From NCBI RefSeq assembly GCF_014322765.1, contig NZ_JAASTZ010000011.1:40724-104723 (forward strand): a stretch of DNA of 64,000 bases, read 5' to 3'. Position numbers and translations under genes: made by a program. Below, piece by piece: positions 19,461 through 28,970 of this stretch. The stretch's first letter is position 1, and each line of letters opens with the position of its first letter. The notes beneath the pieces are model-generated. The model searched no databases and was not told where the DNA came from. It saw nothing but the letters and a program-made list of their open reading frames with translations. The stretch is from Listeria immobilis. GTDB lineage: Bacteria > Bacillota > Bacilli > Lactobacillales > Listeriaceae.

Positions 19461-20161
19461 TTTAGCACATCCTCTACTAATGCAATTTTATGTTTTAATT
19501 CATGAATTTTTGCTTGATTTTCGTCTGATATTGGTTGGTTATTTGAAATGGTTTGGATAATGTTTTGCCAAGTGTTGGCTTCATGGCGCCATTTGCTTTT
19601 AAATATGGCACTTTGTTCTTTTAATAAACATGGGCCAAAAAAGATTTCTTGTGCTGTCCATTCTACTGATTCTTTGGAAGGTTGAAGAACAATAATTTCA
19701 TAAATTTTATTATCTTCTCGTAAAATAGCTTCCGAGGTAATTGTCCAATTATTTTTTTCAGACCACTCTCTTAATTGAAATGCTGCGATATTTGGTTGGA
19801 GAATCAGCTTAGTTACATTTGTAAGTTTTGCTACACCTTCTTCTAAAATTGTCCGAATTAAAGTGCCACCCATCCCTGCAATTACAATGGTATCAATAGC
19901 ATCAGCAGCAGTAATTACCTCTAAACCGTTTCCTTTTCGAACATCAATTTGAGAAGTGAGGCCAATTGACGCGACTTGTTTTTGCGCAGATTTAAATGGA
20001 CCTTCTACCACTTCTCCTGCTACCGCGAATGAAGCCATTTTATTTTTGATAGCAAAACACGGCAAGTATGCATGGTCGCTGCCAATATCAGCAATGCGTT
20101 CATTATTTGTTATGTATGAAGCCACTTTTTCGAGTCGCTTCGATAATTGCTCTTCGTTCAT
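19457..20161 (-). CDS. trmK: tRNA (adenine(22)-N1)-methyltransferase
   Basis: SAM-dependent methyltransferase making m1A22 in tRNA, 234 aa. The Rossmann motif is IADIGSDHAYLP, followed by AGEVVEGP and VIAGMGGTLI. The C-terminus is a helical coiled-coil-like extension. An upstream in-frame ATG at 20185 exists, but the ATG at 20161 matches the B. subtilis TrmK start (MNE..LSKRL) and follows GTAGGG. It lies after rpoD across a strong terminator and is coupled to the Nif3 gene. Confidence 0.88.
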   Translation of the reverse strand: MNEEQLSKRLEKVASYITNNERIADIGSDHAYLPCFAIKNKMASFAVAGEVVEGPFKSAQKQVASIGLTSQIDVRKGNGLEVITAADAIDTIVIAGMGGTLIRTILEEGVAKLTNVTKLILQPNIAAFQLREWSEKNNWTITSEAILREDNKIYEIIVLQPSKESVEWTAQEIFFGPCLLKEQSAIFKSKWRHEANTWQNIIQTISNNQPISDENQAKIHELKHKIALVEDVLK

Positions 20162-20190
20162 TTGGTTCCCTACTTTCATTTTCATTAAAA

Positions 20191-20219
20191 AGGCAGGAGA
20201 ACGATTTGTCCTCCTGCCT
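20191..20219 (-). terminator. Terminator after rpoD
   Basis: Eight-bp GC-rich perfect arms GGCAGGAG (20192-20199) and CTCCTGCC (20211-20218) followed on the minus strand by TTTTT. It ends the yaiI-dnaG-rpoD operon. Confidence 0.92.
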
Positions 20220-20228
20220 GGTTATGCT

Positions 20229-21353
20229 TTATTCTAGGAAGTCTTTTAATTGTTTGCTACGGCTTGGATGGCGCAATTTACGTAATGCTTTTGCTTCAAT
20301 TTGGCGAATTCTTTCACGTGTTACTCCGAAGACACGACCAACTTCTTCTAAAGTACGTGTTCGACCATCATCTAAACCGAAACGAAGACGAAGGACATTT
20401 TCTTCGCGATCTGTTAACGTATCAAGCACATCTTCTAATTGTTCTTTTAATAATTCATATGCCGCATGGTCAGACGGAGAAGTAGCATCTTGGTCTTCAA
20501 TAAAATCTCCAAGGTGCGAGTCATCTTCCTCACCAATTGGCGTTTCAAGTGAGACTGGCTCTTGCGCAATTTTTAAAATTTCCCGAACTTTTTCAGTTGG
20601 TAGATCCATTTCTTCCCCAATTTCTTCAGGTGATGGATCACGTCCTAAATCTTGTAGCAAGGAGCGTTGAACACGAATTAATTTGTTGATAGTTTCTACC
20701 ATATGCACTGGAATACGAATAGTTCTAGCTTGGTCAGCGATAGCACGGGTGATAGCCTGACGAATCCACCATGTTGCATAGGTACTGAATTTAAATCCTT
20801 TATTGAAATCGAATTTTTCAACGGCTTTCATTAGTCCCATGTTTCCTTCTTGAATTAAATCAAGAAATAGCATCCCACGACCAACATAACGTTTGGCAAT
20901 ACTTACTACTAGACGAAGGTTGGCTTCTGCAAGACGACCTTTTGCTTCAATATCTCCAGCCTCAATGCGTTTTGCTAAAGCGATTTCCTCATCAGCAGTT
21001 AACAAGTCTACTCGACCAATTTCTTTGAGATACATACGCACAGGGTCATTGATTTTTACACCTGGTGGTACACTCAAATCTGTTAAGTCAAAGGATTCGG
21101 TTTCCTCTTTAACAAGTTCTGTTTCATCTGGATCTTCATCATCAGCATCATCAGAAACTTCAATTCCTGCTTCGCCAACGTGTTCTAAATACTCATCCAT
21201 TTGATCGGAATCTAATGTGAATGGAGCTAATCTGGCAGCGATTTTTGCATAAGTTAAAATCCCCTTTTTCTTGCCTTCCTCTATTAGGGCTTCTTTTACT
21301 TGCTCAACATTTAGTTCAGCAACTGGTTTTGTGTTTTGTGTTTTATCACTCAT
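20229..21353 (-). CDS. rpoD: Primary RNA polymerase sigma factor SigA
   Basis: Housekeeping sigma factor (sigma-70/RpoD), 374 aa. An N-terminal region 1.1 (to about 80) and an acidic linker precede region 1.2 ([11 protein letters not shown]), region 2 ([14 protein letters not shown], -10 recognition), region 3 and region 4 helix-turn-helix ([16 protein letters not shown] segment to [15 protein letters not shown], -35 recognition). I chose the ATG at 21353, giving MSDKTQ, with AAGGAGG upstream; the longer frame adds an unconserved leader. Third gene after yaiI and dnaG. Confidence 0.97.
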   Translation of the reverse strand: MSDKTQNTKPVAELNVEQVKEALIEEGKKKGILTYAKIAARLAPFTLDSDQMDEYLEHVGEAGIEVSDDADDEDPDETELVKEETESFDLTDLSVPPGVKINDPVRMYLKEIGRVDLLTADEEIALAKRIEAGDIEAKGRLAEANLRLVVSIAKRYVGRGMLFLDLIQEGNMGLMKAVEKFDFNKGFKFSTYATWWIRQAITRAIADQARTIRIPVHMVETINKLIRVQRSLLQDLGRDPSPEEIGEEMDLPTEKVREILKIAQEPVSLETPIGEEDDSHLGDFIEDQDATSPSDHAAYELLKEQLEDVLDTLTDREENVLRLRFGLDDGRTRTLEEVGRVFGVTRERIRQIEAKALRKLRHPSRSKQLKDFLE

Positions 21354-21448
21354 AACTGCCTGTATTCCTCCTTCCAAAAATGCCGCTAACCTTATTAAAA
21401 GGCCTCTCTTAGGTAATAATACCATCATTTAGCGGTTTTAAAACTTCT

Positions 21449-23329
21449 TTAATCCAATTGACCACTGTTTAATTGGCGATTGAGCTGGACGATTTCAAGC
21501 ATCACTCGAATTTCGTTTTCTTTGTCATTATCTCGGTTGTATCCAGCGAGTTCTTGTTCCAGTTCTTTCTTCATTCGCTCTAACTTAAATCGTTTTAGAC
21601 TTTTAATATAGTCTTCAAATTGTGCTCTGCCTTGTTCATCCGGGCTAACAACCATTTCCAGACTACTAATAAGCCCTTTCATTGCAATATCTTGCACGCT
21701 ATCCATAAACTTATTGGGATCTGCTTCGTTACCTTCTGCAAAATAGCCAATCAAATGAATATAAAGCGTTTGATAGTTATCGTGGTAAAATTCTGTATCA
21801 CCAAGCAATTGTTTAATTAACATAAAACTATCACGACTTTCTATCATTGCTTTCATCAATTGTTGTTCTGCTGTTGTGTGCGCTGATAACGTTTGTGTTG
21901 GTTGTTCAAAAGAAAACAGCATTTCCGAATTCTCTTGTGGGACAAGCCCCATAAAAGCATCATCTATTGGTGGTTCATTATAGCTAGGTGTTTGACGTGT
22001 TTTTTGGTTTGTTTTAATTGATTGTTGTAGCTGTTGTTTTAAGGTTTCTATCGTTAATTCAAACTCTTCAGCAAGTTGTTTTAAATATAGTTCTCGCTCT
22101 ACTGCCTGATCAAGTTTAGCAATTTCCCGTAAACAATCATCAATATAAGCGATTTGATCTGTTTCGTTTTGCAAATTACGTTCTCTTCGCAAATAATGAA
22201 TTTTGAAAGCAGTCCAAGTCATTCGCTGTTGTTTATATATTTCTTTGAATTTATCAGCACCACTTGCACGGATAAAGTCATCTGGGTCTTTTCCAGCTGG
22301 TAATTGGAGGACAAATACATCTAATCGATTTCGCTCTACTAAAAGTGTCCCTGCTTTATAAGCTGCTTCTATTCCGGCTCTGTCGCCGTCATAACAGATA
22401 ATTGCACGACTAGTAAGCCTTTTAATTAAATCGGCATGTTCTTCGGTAAGACTTGTTCCCATCGAAGCAACCGCATTTTGAACACCGGCTTCTTCAGCCG
22501 AAATAACATCCATAAAACCTTCCATAAGGGTAATTTCTTCTTGTTTTCGAATTGCTTGTCTAGCTTCCGAAAAATGAAATAATGTACGCCTTTTATTGAA
22601 AATGGGTGTTTCTGGACTATTTAAATATTTCGGTCCATCATCCCGGTCGAATAGACGGCCAGAAAATGCAATTATTTGGCCACGGTCATTCGAAATTGGA
22701 AACATAATTCGATTACGAAAGCGGTCCACCATTTGACCATCATCTCGTTCTGATAAGAGACCTGCTGTATTCGCAAGTTGTAAATTCATCCCTCTTTTTT
22801 CTAGAAAGGATGTGATAGTTGCATGATGATTTGGTGCAAATCCAATTTGGAAAGCAGCCATCATTTGCTCGGACATACCACGCTCTTTTAAATAGGCAAG
22901 TGCAGTAGCCCCTTCTTCTGTCTCCATCAAAATGTAATGATAGAGTTTAGCAGTGAGTTGATGCATTTCCGTCATTTTGGATGTGTCTGAATTTTCTTTT
23001 GGTAAGTGCGCCATGTCACGTTCTTCTGGAAGTTCGATAGCTACATCTAAATGACTCATATCCGCGACTTTTTTTACCGCTTCTACAAATGTTAATCCAT
23101 CATGTTCCATTAGAAAAGAAAAAACATTTCCGCCTTTTCCGCACCCAAAACAATGAAAAATTTGCTTTTCTGGTGAGACAGAGAAAGAAGGTGTTTTTTC
23201 ACCATGGAAGGGACATAAACCAGCATAATTACGACCTTGTTTTTTTAGTTGAACGTAATTACCAATAATATCGACAATATCCGCTTGATTCCGGACTTGA
23301 TCAATTACTTCTTCAGGAATCCGCGCCAT
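21449..23329 (-). CDS. dnaG: DNA primase
   Basis: Synthesises RNA primers for replication, 626 aa. The N-terminal CHC2 zinc finger uses C39, H42, C60 and C63. The central TOPRIM catalytic domain includes TLMEGFMDVISA and IICYDGDRAGIEA, and the C-terminal region (from about 440) should bind the DnaB helicase. Start is the ATG at 23329 (MARIPEEV) preceded by TAGGAG at 12 bases; the in-frame TTG at 23341 is too close to that site. It lies between yaiI and rpoD in the classical primase-sigma operon. Confidence 0.96.
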   Translation of the reverse strand: MARIPEEVIDQVRNQADIVDIIGNYVQLKKQGRNYAGLCPFHGEKTPSFSVSPEKQIFHCFGCGKGGNVFSFLMEHDGLTFVEAVKKVADMSHLDVAIELPEERDMAHLPKENSDTSKMTEMHQLTAKLYHYILMETEEGATALAYLKERGMSEQMMAAFQIGFAPNHHATITSFLEKRGMNLQLANTAGLLSERDDGQMVDRFRNRIMFPISNDRGQIIAFSGRLFDRDDGPKYLNSPETPIFNKRRTLFHFSEARQAIRKQEEITLMEGFMDVISAEEAGVQNAVASMGTSLTEEHADLIKRLTSRAIICYDGDRAGIEAAYKAGTLLVERNRLDVFVLQLPAGKDPDDFIRASGADKFKEIYKQQRMTWTAFKIHYLRRERNLQNETDQIAYIDDCLREIAKLDQAVERELYLKQLAEEFELTIETLKQQLQQSIKTNQKTRQTPSYNEPPIDDAFMGLVPQENSEMLFSFEQPTQTLSAHTTAEQQLMKAMIESRDSFMLIKQLLGDTEFYHDNYQTLYIHLIGYFAEGNEADPNKFMDSVQDIAMKGLISSLEMVVSPDEQGRAQFEDYIKSLKRFKLERMKKELEQELAGYNRDNDKENEIRVMLEIVQLNRQLNSGQLD

Positions 23330-23348
23330 GTTGACAGTCAACTCCTAT

Positions 23349-23798
23349 TTACTTATTTTGCAAAAATGTTGTCATTCGATCTTGAAATAATGACCTATCT
23401 TGATCACTCATTGCTTTTGGACCTTTACTATATTTGCCCTGTTGCCTGTCTTTGGCATGTCTATAGCGAATATCTAACATTAATGACATTTCTTCTTCTC
23501 GGTAAAGCTCTCCGCGATTTGAAAAAACGTAGGTGCCTTTTGCAAGTAAAATGCTAGCAAGACCAATATCTTGTGTAACGATAATATCGCCTTTTTTTGC
23601 TATGTTCATCATTCGCATATCCGCCGACTCTTTTCCAGTATCCACAAAAATCCAATGCTCTCCATTTGTATTTAGAGAATAATGATTAAAGGAAGCCACA
23701 AAAATAACTTCTATTTGAAATTTTTCTGCAACTTGTTTTATTTCTGCTTTAACTGGGCAGGCATCCGCATCAACCAAAATTTTTGGCACACATTCCAT
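23349..23798 (-). CDS. YaiI/YqxD family protein (UPF0178)
   Basis: Conserved protein of about 149 aa with the NYN/PIN-like start KILVDADACPVK and acidic motifs (VDTGKESADMR, IVTQDIGLAS, RGELYREEE) that suggest a metal-dependent nuclease fold; no activity is established. Start is uncertain: the ATG at 23798 abuts a GAGAGG, while the GTG at 23789 has that same site at nine bases and gives MPKILVDADA. First gene of the yaiI-dnaG-rpoD operon, 20 bp ahead of dnaG. Confidence 0.8.
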   Translation of the reverse strand: MECVPKILVDADACPVKAEIKQVAEKFQIEVIFVASFNHYSLNTNGEHWIFVDTGKESADMRMMNIAKKGDIIVTQDIGLASILLAKGTYVFSNRGELYREEEMSLMLDIRYRHAKDRQQGKYSKGPKAMSDQDRSLFQDRMTTFLQNK

Positions 23799-23826
23799 CC
23801 TCTCTTCTAAAATCTCTGAAGACAAG

Positions 23827-23857
23827 TTAAAAAACGAGTTTTTAACCCGTTTTTTAA
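23827..23857 (-). terminator. Terminator-like hairpin in the yaiI leader
   Basis: Twelve-bp stem with one G-U pair and a 7-nt loop (arms 23827-23838 and 23846-23857); on the minus strand the 3' arm contains six T. It is between the promoter at 23898-23926 and the yaiI start, so it may attenuate the operon, or simply end ppsR transcripts. Confidence 0.55.
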
Positions 23858-23897
23858 TATATTATTCATAGATTCAGCATTTTATTCGCGATGTTAG

Positions 23898-23926
23898 ATT
23901 ATACGGGAAGAAGCTAATTTTTACAA
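23898..23926 (-). promoter_or_regulatory. Promoter of the yaiI-dnaG-rpoD operon
   Basis: Minus strand -35 TTGTAA (23921-23926), 17-bp spacer, consensus -10 TATAAT (23898-23903). It lies inside a perfect inverted repeat (23899-23944). Confidence 0.75.
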
Positions 23927-23944
23927 GCTATTTTTCCCGTATAA
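23899..23944. repeat. Perfect inverted repeat flanking the rpoD-operon promoter
   Basis: Eleven-bp perfect arms TTATACGGGAA (23899-23909) and TTCCCGTATAA (23934-23944) separated by 24 bp. One arm overlaps the -10 and the other lies upstream of the -35. AAGCT/AGCTA extends pairing partly inward. It may be an operator, or a folded end of the ppsR transcript. Confidence 0.65.
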
Positions 23945-23978
23945 TATATATATTCGACACAAAAACCAAAAGTCCTTC

Positions 23979-24803
23979 TTATAATTCTAAATTTTCATCA
24001 ACAATTTCACCAATATGGATTAAAATCTCATTTGCTGTCTCTTCAATTGCTTTATTAGTAACATCTAAAACAAAACAATTTAGTTTACTTGCGAGTTTAT
24101 TGAAAATAGCTAGTTCTTCATCAATACGTTGATTACTCGCATAAGTACCCGCTCCTGGTAATCCAATGGAGATTAATCGTTCTTGTCTAATTTTAGTTAA
24201 CTTTTGCTTACTAATTTTTAAACCTATAATTTTTTTAGAATCAATTTCGAATAGTTCATCAGGAATTTGCGCTTCTGGAACGATTGGAATATTAACGATT
24301 TTCAACCCTTTTAGCGCTAAATATTGTGATAATGGTGTTTTGGATGTTCTAGAAATACCAATTAACACGTAATCTGCCTGTAAAATACCACGTGGATTTC
24401 GCCCATCATCATTTTCTACGGCAAATTCAATTGCAGCCACTTTGTTAAAGTAGGCTTCATCCATCGAACGAACACGACCAGGTTCTGAAAGTGGTTTAAT
24501 TTTGTAAGTTTCTTCTAACTGATTTAAAAGTGGACCAAATAAGTCAATAATTGGCACACCAAAAGCTTGCGCAGTTCGATTTAACTCTTCACGAACGCTT
24601 TCTAAAACAATTGTATGCACAATAATACCATTGTTTACAGCTACCAAATCAACTATTTCCTCAATCATATGAGCAGAGTCCACGTGGTGAAAACGATGAA
24701 TGAATTTAGGTGTTTGACCAAACTGACTAAGTGCAGCTCTTGTTACCAGTTCGGCCGTTTCTCCTGTTGAATCGGAAACTACGTATACGGCTGGTTGTGT
24801 CAT
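23979..24803 (-). CDS. ppsR: Pyruvate, phosphate dikinase regulatory protein
   Basis: DUF299 bifunctional kinase/pyrophosphorylase that switches pyruvate phosphate dikinase on and off by threonine phosphorylation; 274 aa. N-terminal [11 protein letters not shown] and the P-loop-like [15 protein letters not shown] around residues 150-165 are family signatures. Listeria is recalled to carry a PPDK gene elsewhere, consistent with this target, but none is in the window. It lies 34 bp after glyS and may be cotranscribed with glyQS. Confidence 0.88.
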   Translation of the reverse strand: MTQPAVYVVSDSTGETAELVTRAALSQFGQTPKFIHRFHHVDSAHMIEEIVDLVAVNNGIIVHTIVLESVREELNRTAQAFGVPIIDLFGPLLNQLEETYKIKPLSEPGRVRSMDEAYFNKVAAIEFAVENDDGRNPRGILQADYVLIGISRTSKTPLSQYLALKGLKIVNIPIVPEAQIPDELFEIDSKKIIGLKISKQKLTKIRQERLISIGLPGAGTYASNQRIDEELAIFNKLASKLNCFVLDVTNKAIEETANEILIHIGEIVDENLEL

Positions 24804-24837
24804 ATACTCATCCTCCTCTTTTATCGATTTCTTTTCT

Positions 24838-26904
24838 TTATTTTACATTAATTTCATCCATTTGAGCAAATTCTTTAATAAAGCTTGCTAATTCAAAAAG
24901 TAGTGCAAGACGATTGTTTTTCAGTTCGATATTATCACTCATCACAAGTGTATTGTCGAAATAATCATCAATAATCGTTCTAAGCGCAGCAAATTCTTTT
25001 AATCGCTCTACAATTGTTAAATTGGCATAATTGTATTTTAACTTTTCTAATGCATCAAAGAGCGCTTGTTCATATTCATTTTCAAATAATGCAGGATCTA
25101 CTTCTATGCCTTCCTCATGTTTTTTGGAAATATTTACCACACGTGTTAGGGCTTCTATTGTTGGACGGAACCAGTCGGATTCTACATGTTTATTAAGAAT
25201 TTGCGCACGATCAACTAATTGTGGAATAACATTAGGATCTCCACCAATAACTGCATCAATAATATCATGACGAATATGGTGATTTTGTAAAACAACCCGC
25301 AAGCGATTTTTCAAGAAGGTTTGTACTTCTTTTTTCACTTCTTCTCCTGGAAGTTCGACTGCACCTTCTGCACGTTCCATATCTACAATGCGAGAAAGGA
25401 GCTCAAGCACTGGAATATCCCATCCATTTGCTTGGATAATCCGCATTGCTCCAAAAGCACTACGACGTAAACCAAATGGATCAGCGGAACCAGTTGGAAC
25501 GATATTCACACAGAAAAATCCTACTAAAGTTTCTAATTTGTCCGCAATCGCAATCAGAGAACCTAAATCAGTTTGTGGTAGCTCTCCTTCAGCTGAATTC
25601 GGTAGATAATGTTCGCGAATAGCTGTTGCAATCGCAGGTTTCTCTCCTTGTAATAAAGCGTATTTCTCTCCCATTATTCCTTGCAGTTCTGGGAATTCAC
25701 CTACTACATTTGTAACCAAATCAAATTTGTAAATATCGGTTAAGCGAATAATATCTTCTTTGTCTTCTTCTTTCCAATATAAGTAGTCCGCAAGCATTAA
25801 TGCCACTTTTTGAACACGTTTCATTTTTTCTGTTAAAGTCCCTAGTTTTTCATGAAATACAATATTCGGAAGTTTAGCTACTGCTTCATCAATAGTCATT
25901 TTCAAATCTTCTTGGTAGAAGAAATCGGCATCAGATAAACGAGCGCGCAGTACTTTTTCGTTTCCTCGAGCAACTGTTTCTAGATTTTCATGATTTCCGT
26001 TTCTAACTGTTACAAAATGTGGTAACAGTTTATCATCTTGACTGAAAACTGGGAAGTAACGTTGGTGTTCTTTCATTGTCGTAATTAATATTTCTTTGGG
26101 CAATTCTAAATAAACTTTTTCAAAATTCCCTGCTAAAACAGTCGGATATTCAACTAAATTTGTAACTTCTTCTAGTAAATCATCATCATTTTTGATTTGC
26201 CAATTTTCTAGTGCTGCTAGTTCTTTTAATTGTCCAGCGATAGCTTCTTTTCGATCTACTGCATCAACTACAACAAATTGTTCTAATAAAGCGGTTTGAT
26301 AGTCGCTAGGTTGTGTGATTGTAGCGGTTTTTCCAAGGAAGCGATGACCACGAGAGCTATTACTTGTTGTTACACCAGTAATTTCAAATGGAATTATTTC
26401 TTCGCCAAACATAGCAATCAACCATTTGATTGGACGAATATAGCGTAAATCATTGGTACCCCAGTGCATACTTACAGGAAAAGTCATGCTTGTTACTACT
26501 TTTTGAAGCTGTGGTAGTAATGTAACAGTTTTTTCACCAATAATTTCTTTTTTTATATAAATGTATTCCACGCCTTTGATTTCGCGGAATGTTAAATCAG
26601 CAGGGTCAACTTGTTGGCTTCTAGCAAACCCTAATGCTGCTTTTGACCAATTACCTTCTTCATCTAAGGCAATTTTTTTTGCGGGTCCCTTTGCTTCTTC
26701 CACACGATTAGCTTGTTCTTCTGCCATATTCTCAACAAGAACAGTTAGACGTCTTGGTGTAGAAAAAGTTTGTATATCGGAAAAAGTGATTTGCTTTTCA
26801 TGAAGCCAATCAGTCATTCTTTTTTTTAATTGTGTTACGGAGCTAGTCACATATTGCGCTGGCATTTCTTCTAAACCAATTTCTAATAGAAAATCTTTAC
26901 TCAT
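24838..26904 (-). CDS. glyS: Glycyl-tRNA synthetase beta subunit
   Basis: Beta chain of the alpha2beta2 bacterial glycyl-tRNA synthetase, needed for tRNA binding; 688 aa. Recognisable segments are [13 protein letters not shown] at the N-terminus, the [11 protein letters not shown] and GHRFLG regions, the HD-like domain around [19 protein letters not shown], and a C-terminal DALR-type anticodon-binding domain ([13 protein letters not shown]). Its ATG overlaps the end of glyQ by 8 bp. Expression is expected to follow the upstream glycine T-box. Confidence 0.97.
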   Translation of the reverse strand: MSKDFLLEIGLEEMPAQYVTSSVTQLKKRMTDWLHEKQITFSDIQTFSTPRRLTVLVENMAEEQANRVEEAKGPAKKIALDEEGNWSKAALGFARSQQVDPADLTFREIKGVEYIYIKKEIIGEKTVTLLPQLQKVVTSMTFPVSMHWGTNDLRYIRPIKWLIAMFGEEIIPFEITGVTTSNSSRGHRFLGKTATITQPSDYQTALLEQFVVVDAVDRKEAIAGQLKELAALENWQIKNDDDLLEEVTNLVEYPTVLAGNFEKVYLELPKEILITTMKEHQRYFPVFSQDDKLLPHFVTVRNGNHENLETVARGNEKVLRARLSDADFFYQEDLKMTIDEAVAKLPNIVFHEKLGTLTEKMKRVQKVALMLADYLYWKEEDKEDIIRLTDIYKFDLVTNVVGEFPELQGIMGEKYALLQGEKPAIATAIREHYLPNSAEGELPQTDLGSLIAIADKLETLVGFFCVNIVPTGSADPFGLRRSAFGAMRIIQANGWDIPVLELLSRIVDMERAEGAVELPGEEVKKEVQTFLKNRLRVVLQNHHIRHDIIDAVIGGDPNVIPQLVDRAQILNKHVESDWFRPTIEALTRVVNISKKHEEGIEVDPALFENEYEQALFDALEKLKYNYANLTIVERLKEFAALRTIIDDYFDNTLVMSDNIELKNNRLALLFELASFIKEFAQMDEINVK

Positions 26905-27787
26905 GACGTTTTCCTCCCTCTTCTTTGACTAATGGGAAGCCAAGTTTTTCTCGTGATTCATAAAATGTTTTTGCGATACGTCTTGCCAAGTTTCTAATTC
27001 GACCGATATATTGGGCACGTTCTGTAACAGAAACTACCCCACGTGCATCAAGCAAATTAAATGTATGCGAACATTTTAAAACATAGTCGTATGCCGGAAA
27101 AACAAGTCCTTCTTGCATTTGGCGAGCCGCTTCTCTTTCATACGTATCAAATAAAGTTAATAGCATATCTGTGTTGGACGTTTCAAAAGCATATTTAGAG
27201 TTTTCAAATTCTGCTTGGAAAAAAATATCACGGTAACTAATGCCTTCCGTCCATTCTAAATCAAATACATTTTCTTTATCTTGAATATAACTAGCTAAAC
27301 GTTCCACTCCATATGTGATTTCAGAAGTAACAGGGAAACATTCCAGGCCACCCACTTGTTGAAAATAAGTAAATTGAGTGATTTCCATTCCGTCTAACCA
27401 AACTTCCCAGCCAAGTCCTGCACAACCTAGAGAAGGATTTTCCCAGTTATCTTCTACAAATCGAATATCATGTTCTAATGGATTAATTCCCAGTTTTTCT
27501 AGTGAACCAAGGTAAAGTTCTTGAATGTTATCAGGAGAAGGTTTCATCACTACTTGGAATTGATGATGTTGAAATAATCTATTGGGATTTTCTCCGTAAC
27601 GACCATCTGCTGGACGACGAGAAGGCTCCACATAACCTGCTTTCCATGGTTCAGGACCAATTGCTTTTAAAAACGTATATGGACTCATTGTTCCCGCACC
27701 TTTTTCCACGTCGTAGGATTGTAACATGATACAACCTTGTTCAGACCAATAATCTTGCAGTGTTCTAATCATTGTTTGTAAATTCAT
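26897..27787 (-). CDS. glyQ: Glycyl-tRNA synthetase alpha subunit
   Basis: Catalytic alpha chain of tetrameric glycyl-tRNA synthetase, 296 aa. Class II motifs are visible: [40 protein letters not shown] and [12 protein letters not shown] longer frame begins at 27817; GGAGGTGG before the ATG at 27787 (MNLQTM) fixes the start. First structural gene behind the T-box leader. Confidence 0.97.
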   Translation of the reverse strand: MNLQTMIRTLQDYWSEQGCIMLQSYDVEKGAGTMSPYTFLKAIGPEPWKAGYVEPSRRPADGRYGENPNRLFQHHQFQVVMKPSPDNIQELYLGSLEKLGINPLEHDIRFVEDNWENPSLGCAGLGWEVWLDGMEITQFTYFQQVGGLECFPVTSEITYGVERLASYIQDKENVFDLEWTEGISYRDIFFQAEFENSKYAFETSNTDMLLTLFDTYEREAARQMQEGLVFPAYDYVLKCSHTFNLLDARGVVSVTERAQYIGRIRNLARRIAKTFYESREKLGFPLVKEEGGKRHE

Positions 27788-27820
27788 TTCTTCCACCTCC
27801 AGAATTAATTCAGACAATAT

Positions 27821-27868
27821 AAAAACTCTCGTCTCTATATGCTGATTTAAAGCATATAGGGACGAGAG
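27821..27868 (-). terminator. T-box terminator hairpin of glyQS
   Basis: Long stem: 27826-27833 pairs with 27861-27868 and 27834-27843 pairs with 27850-27860. It is followed on the minus strand by TTTTT. In the T-box mechanism this hairpin forms when tRNA-Gly is charged. Confidence 0.9.
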
Positions 27869-28038
27869 TTATCTCGCGGTTCCACCCTATTTGGAATTAA
27901 AGTAATTCCCACCTTGATTTCGTTGTACTCCAGAACGCCTTCACAAAAAGATAAATACTCGGCTCACACCAAATCCCGAATTCGCTTTAAATAGAGCTTT
28001 TTGTTACTATTTTCCTTCAATGTACCTATTAGTTGATA
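27821..28038 (-). promoter_or_regulatory. Glycine T-box riboswitch leader
   Basis: Leader RNA of glyQS. It contains the T-box element (AGGGTGGAACCGCG on the minus strand, 27875-27888), whose UGGA pairs with the uncharged tRNA acceptor end, and the terminator at 27821-27868. The likely specifier codon GGC (Gly) is at 27937-27939 in GAAGGCGTTC, in the same context as in B. subtilis glyQS. The leader is of the short glyQS-type class. Expected output is read-through when uncharged tRNA-Gly accumulates. Confidence 0.92.
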
Positions 28039-28044
28039 TATTAA

Positions 28045-28073
28045 AAGATACTGTATTTTAGCCGAAAAGTCAA
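28045..28073 (-). promoter_or_regulatory. glyQS promoter
   Basis: Minus strand -35 TTGACT (28068-28073), 17-bp spacer, -10 TATCTT (28045-28050). The -35 overlaps the recO stop codon (28070-28072). Confidence 0.75.
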
Positions 28074-28837
28074 TCTTCACTATCTTTTTTTAGCATATTT
28101 TCCCATTTATTCATATCTCGCAAGAATTTGCGGCTTTTTAGATATAGTCCAGAATATTCATCATAATAAGTATCAATTGCTTTTTGTAACCATTCTTTTG
28201 TTTCTGGTTTTACATCAATATTACCTAATCTATCCAGTTGGAAAATAAAAAATAGCCGTAATAATTTCACTACATTTTCTGGCAAGTGCATGCGATAAGG
28301 GTCCTTATCAAAGCAGCGATGACAAATTATCCCATTGCTCCGAGTAGAAAAATCGAAATGTCCGGTCGTTTCCCCGCAAATAGCACATTTATCCATTGTT
28401 GGATAAAGACCAAGTACCGGAAGCATTTTCATTTCAAAAATTTGCGTCAAAATTTGGGGATCATAGCCTTCATCAATATCACGTAATATTTGAAAAGTTA
28501 ACCCATATAAATAAGAATTTGGTTGCCGTTCTTCCGTAGCTTTATCAAGTAATTCGCATACATAGGTAGCATATGCAGTCATAAAAATATCTTGTTGAAT
28601 AGAAGAGAAATTTTCGATTACTTCTCCCTGCTGGAGTGTACCAAGTCCATTTCCACCAAAGAAAGTAAAATAGCCATTTGTAAATAATTGTGTGACTGCG
28701 GCTAATCTACTTTTCGTTTTTTTTGCACCACGAGCCACCACACCAATTTTTCCGAATTCACGCGTATACATTCGAACAATTTTATCAGATTCGCGGTAAC
28801 TAGTTTGGCGTATAACGATTCCCTCGCATTTTTCCAT
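28070..28837 (-). CDS. recO: DNA repair protein RecO
   Basis: Recombination mediator that, with RecR/RecF, loads RecA and anneals strands; 255 aa. An N-terminal OB fold (GIVIRQTSYRESDKIV) is followed by a helical domain and a zinc-ribbon-like segment with Cys pairs CAICG and CHRC (about residues 148-180). Start ATG at 28837 with GGGGGC upstream. It has its own promoter and sits between the glyQS leader and an opposite-strand membrane-protein gene. Confidence 0.94.
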   Translation of the reverse strand: MEKCEGIVIRQTSYRESDKIVRMYTREFGKIGVVARGAKKTKSRLAAVTQLFTNGYFTFFGGNGLGTLQQGEVIENFSSIQQDIFMTAYATYVCELLDKATEERQPNSYLYGLTFQILRDIDEGYDPQILTQIFEMKMLPVLGLYPTMDKCAICGETTGHFDFSTRSNGIICHRCFDKDPYRMHLPENVVKLLRLFFIFQLDRLGNIDVKPETKEWLQKAIDTYYDEYSGLYLKSRKFLRDMNKWENMLKKDSED

Positions 28838-28864
28838 GTGGTTAGCCCCCTTTGCATTCGTCTT

Positions 28865-28894
28865 ATTATATCATTTTCTAAAGGAATATGTCTT
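28865..28894 (-). promoter_or_regulatory. recO promoter
   Basis: Minus strand -35 AAGACA (28889-28894), 18-bp spacer ending TGA, -10 TATAAT (28865-28870); it can also act as extended -10. Confidence 0.65.
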
Positions 28895-28902
28895 TTATTA
28901 TT

Positions 28903-28932
28903 TTGCACTATCTTTCCTAGGTCAGCTATTGT
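28903..28932 (+). promoter_or_regulatory. Possible promoter for the acidic membrane protein
   Basis: -35 TTGCAC (28903-28908), 18-bp spacer, -10 TATTGT (28927-28932), about 40 bp before the start codon. The -10 is only a moderate match. Confidence 0.4.
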
Positions 28933-28970
28933 AAAATAAAGAAAAAAGGTGAAGCAGAAAGGGAATTGAT

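Noticed and set aside
20068..20670. A 200-codon plus-strand frame opposite rpoD and trmK
   Set aside because: It is Ser/Arg-rich reversed codon composition opposite rpoD, has no start signal and crosses the rpoD terminator.
23331..23341. TTGACAGTCAA palindrome just upstream of dnaG
   Set aside because: Only 11 bp and it overlaps the ribosome-binding region; too short to call an operator.
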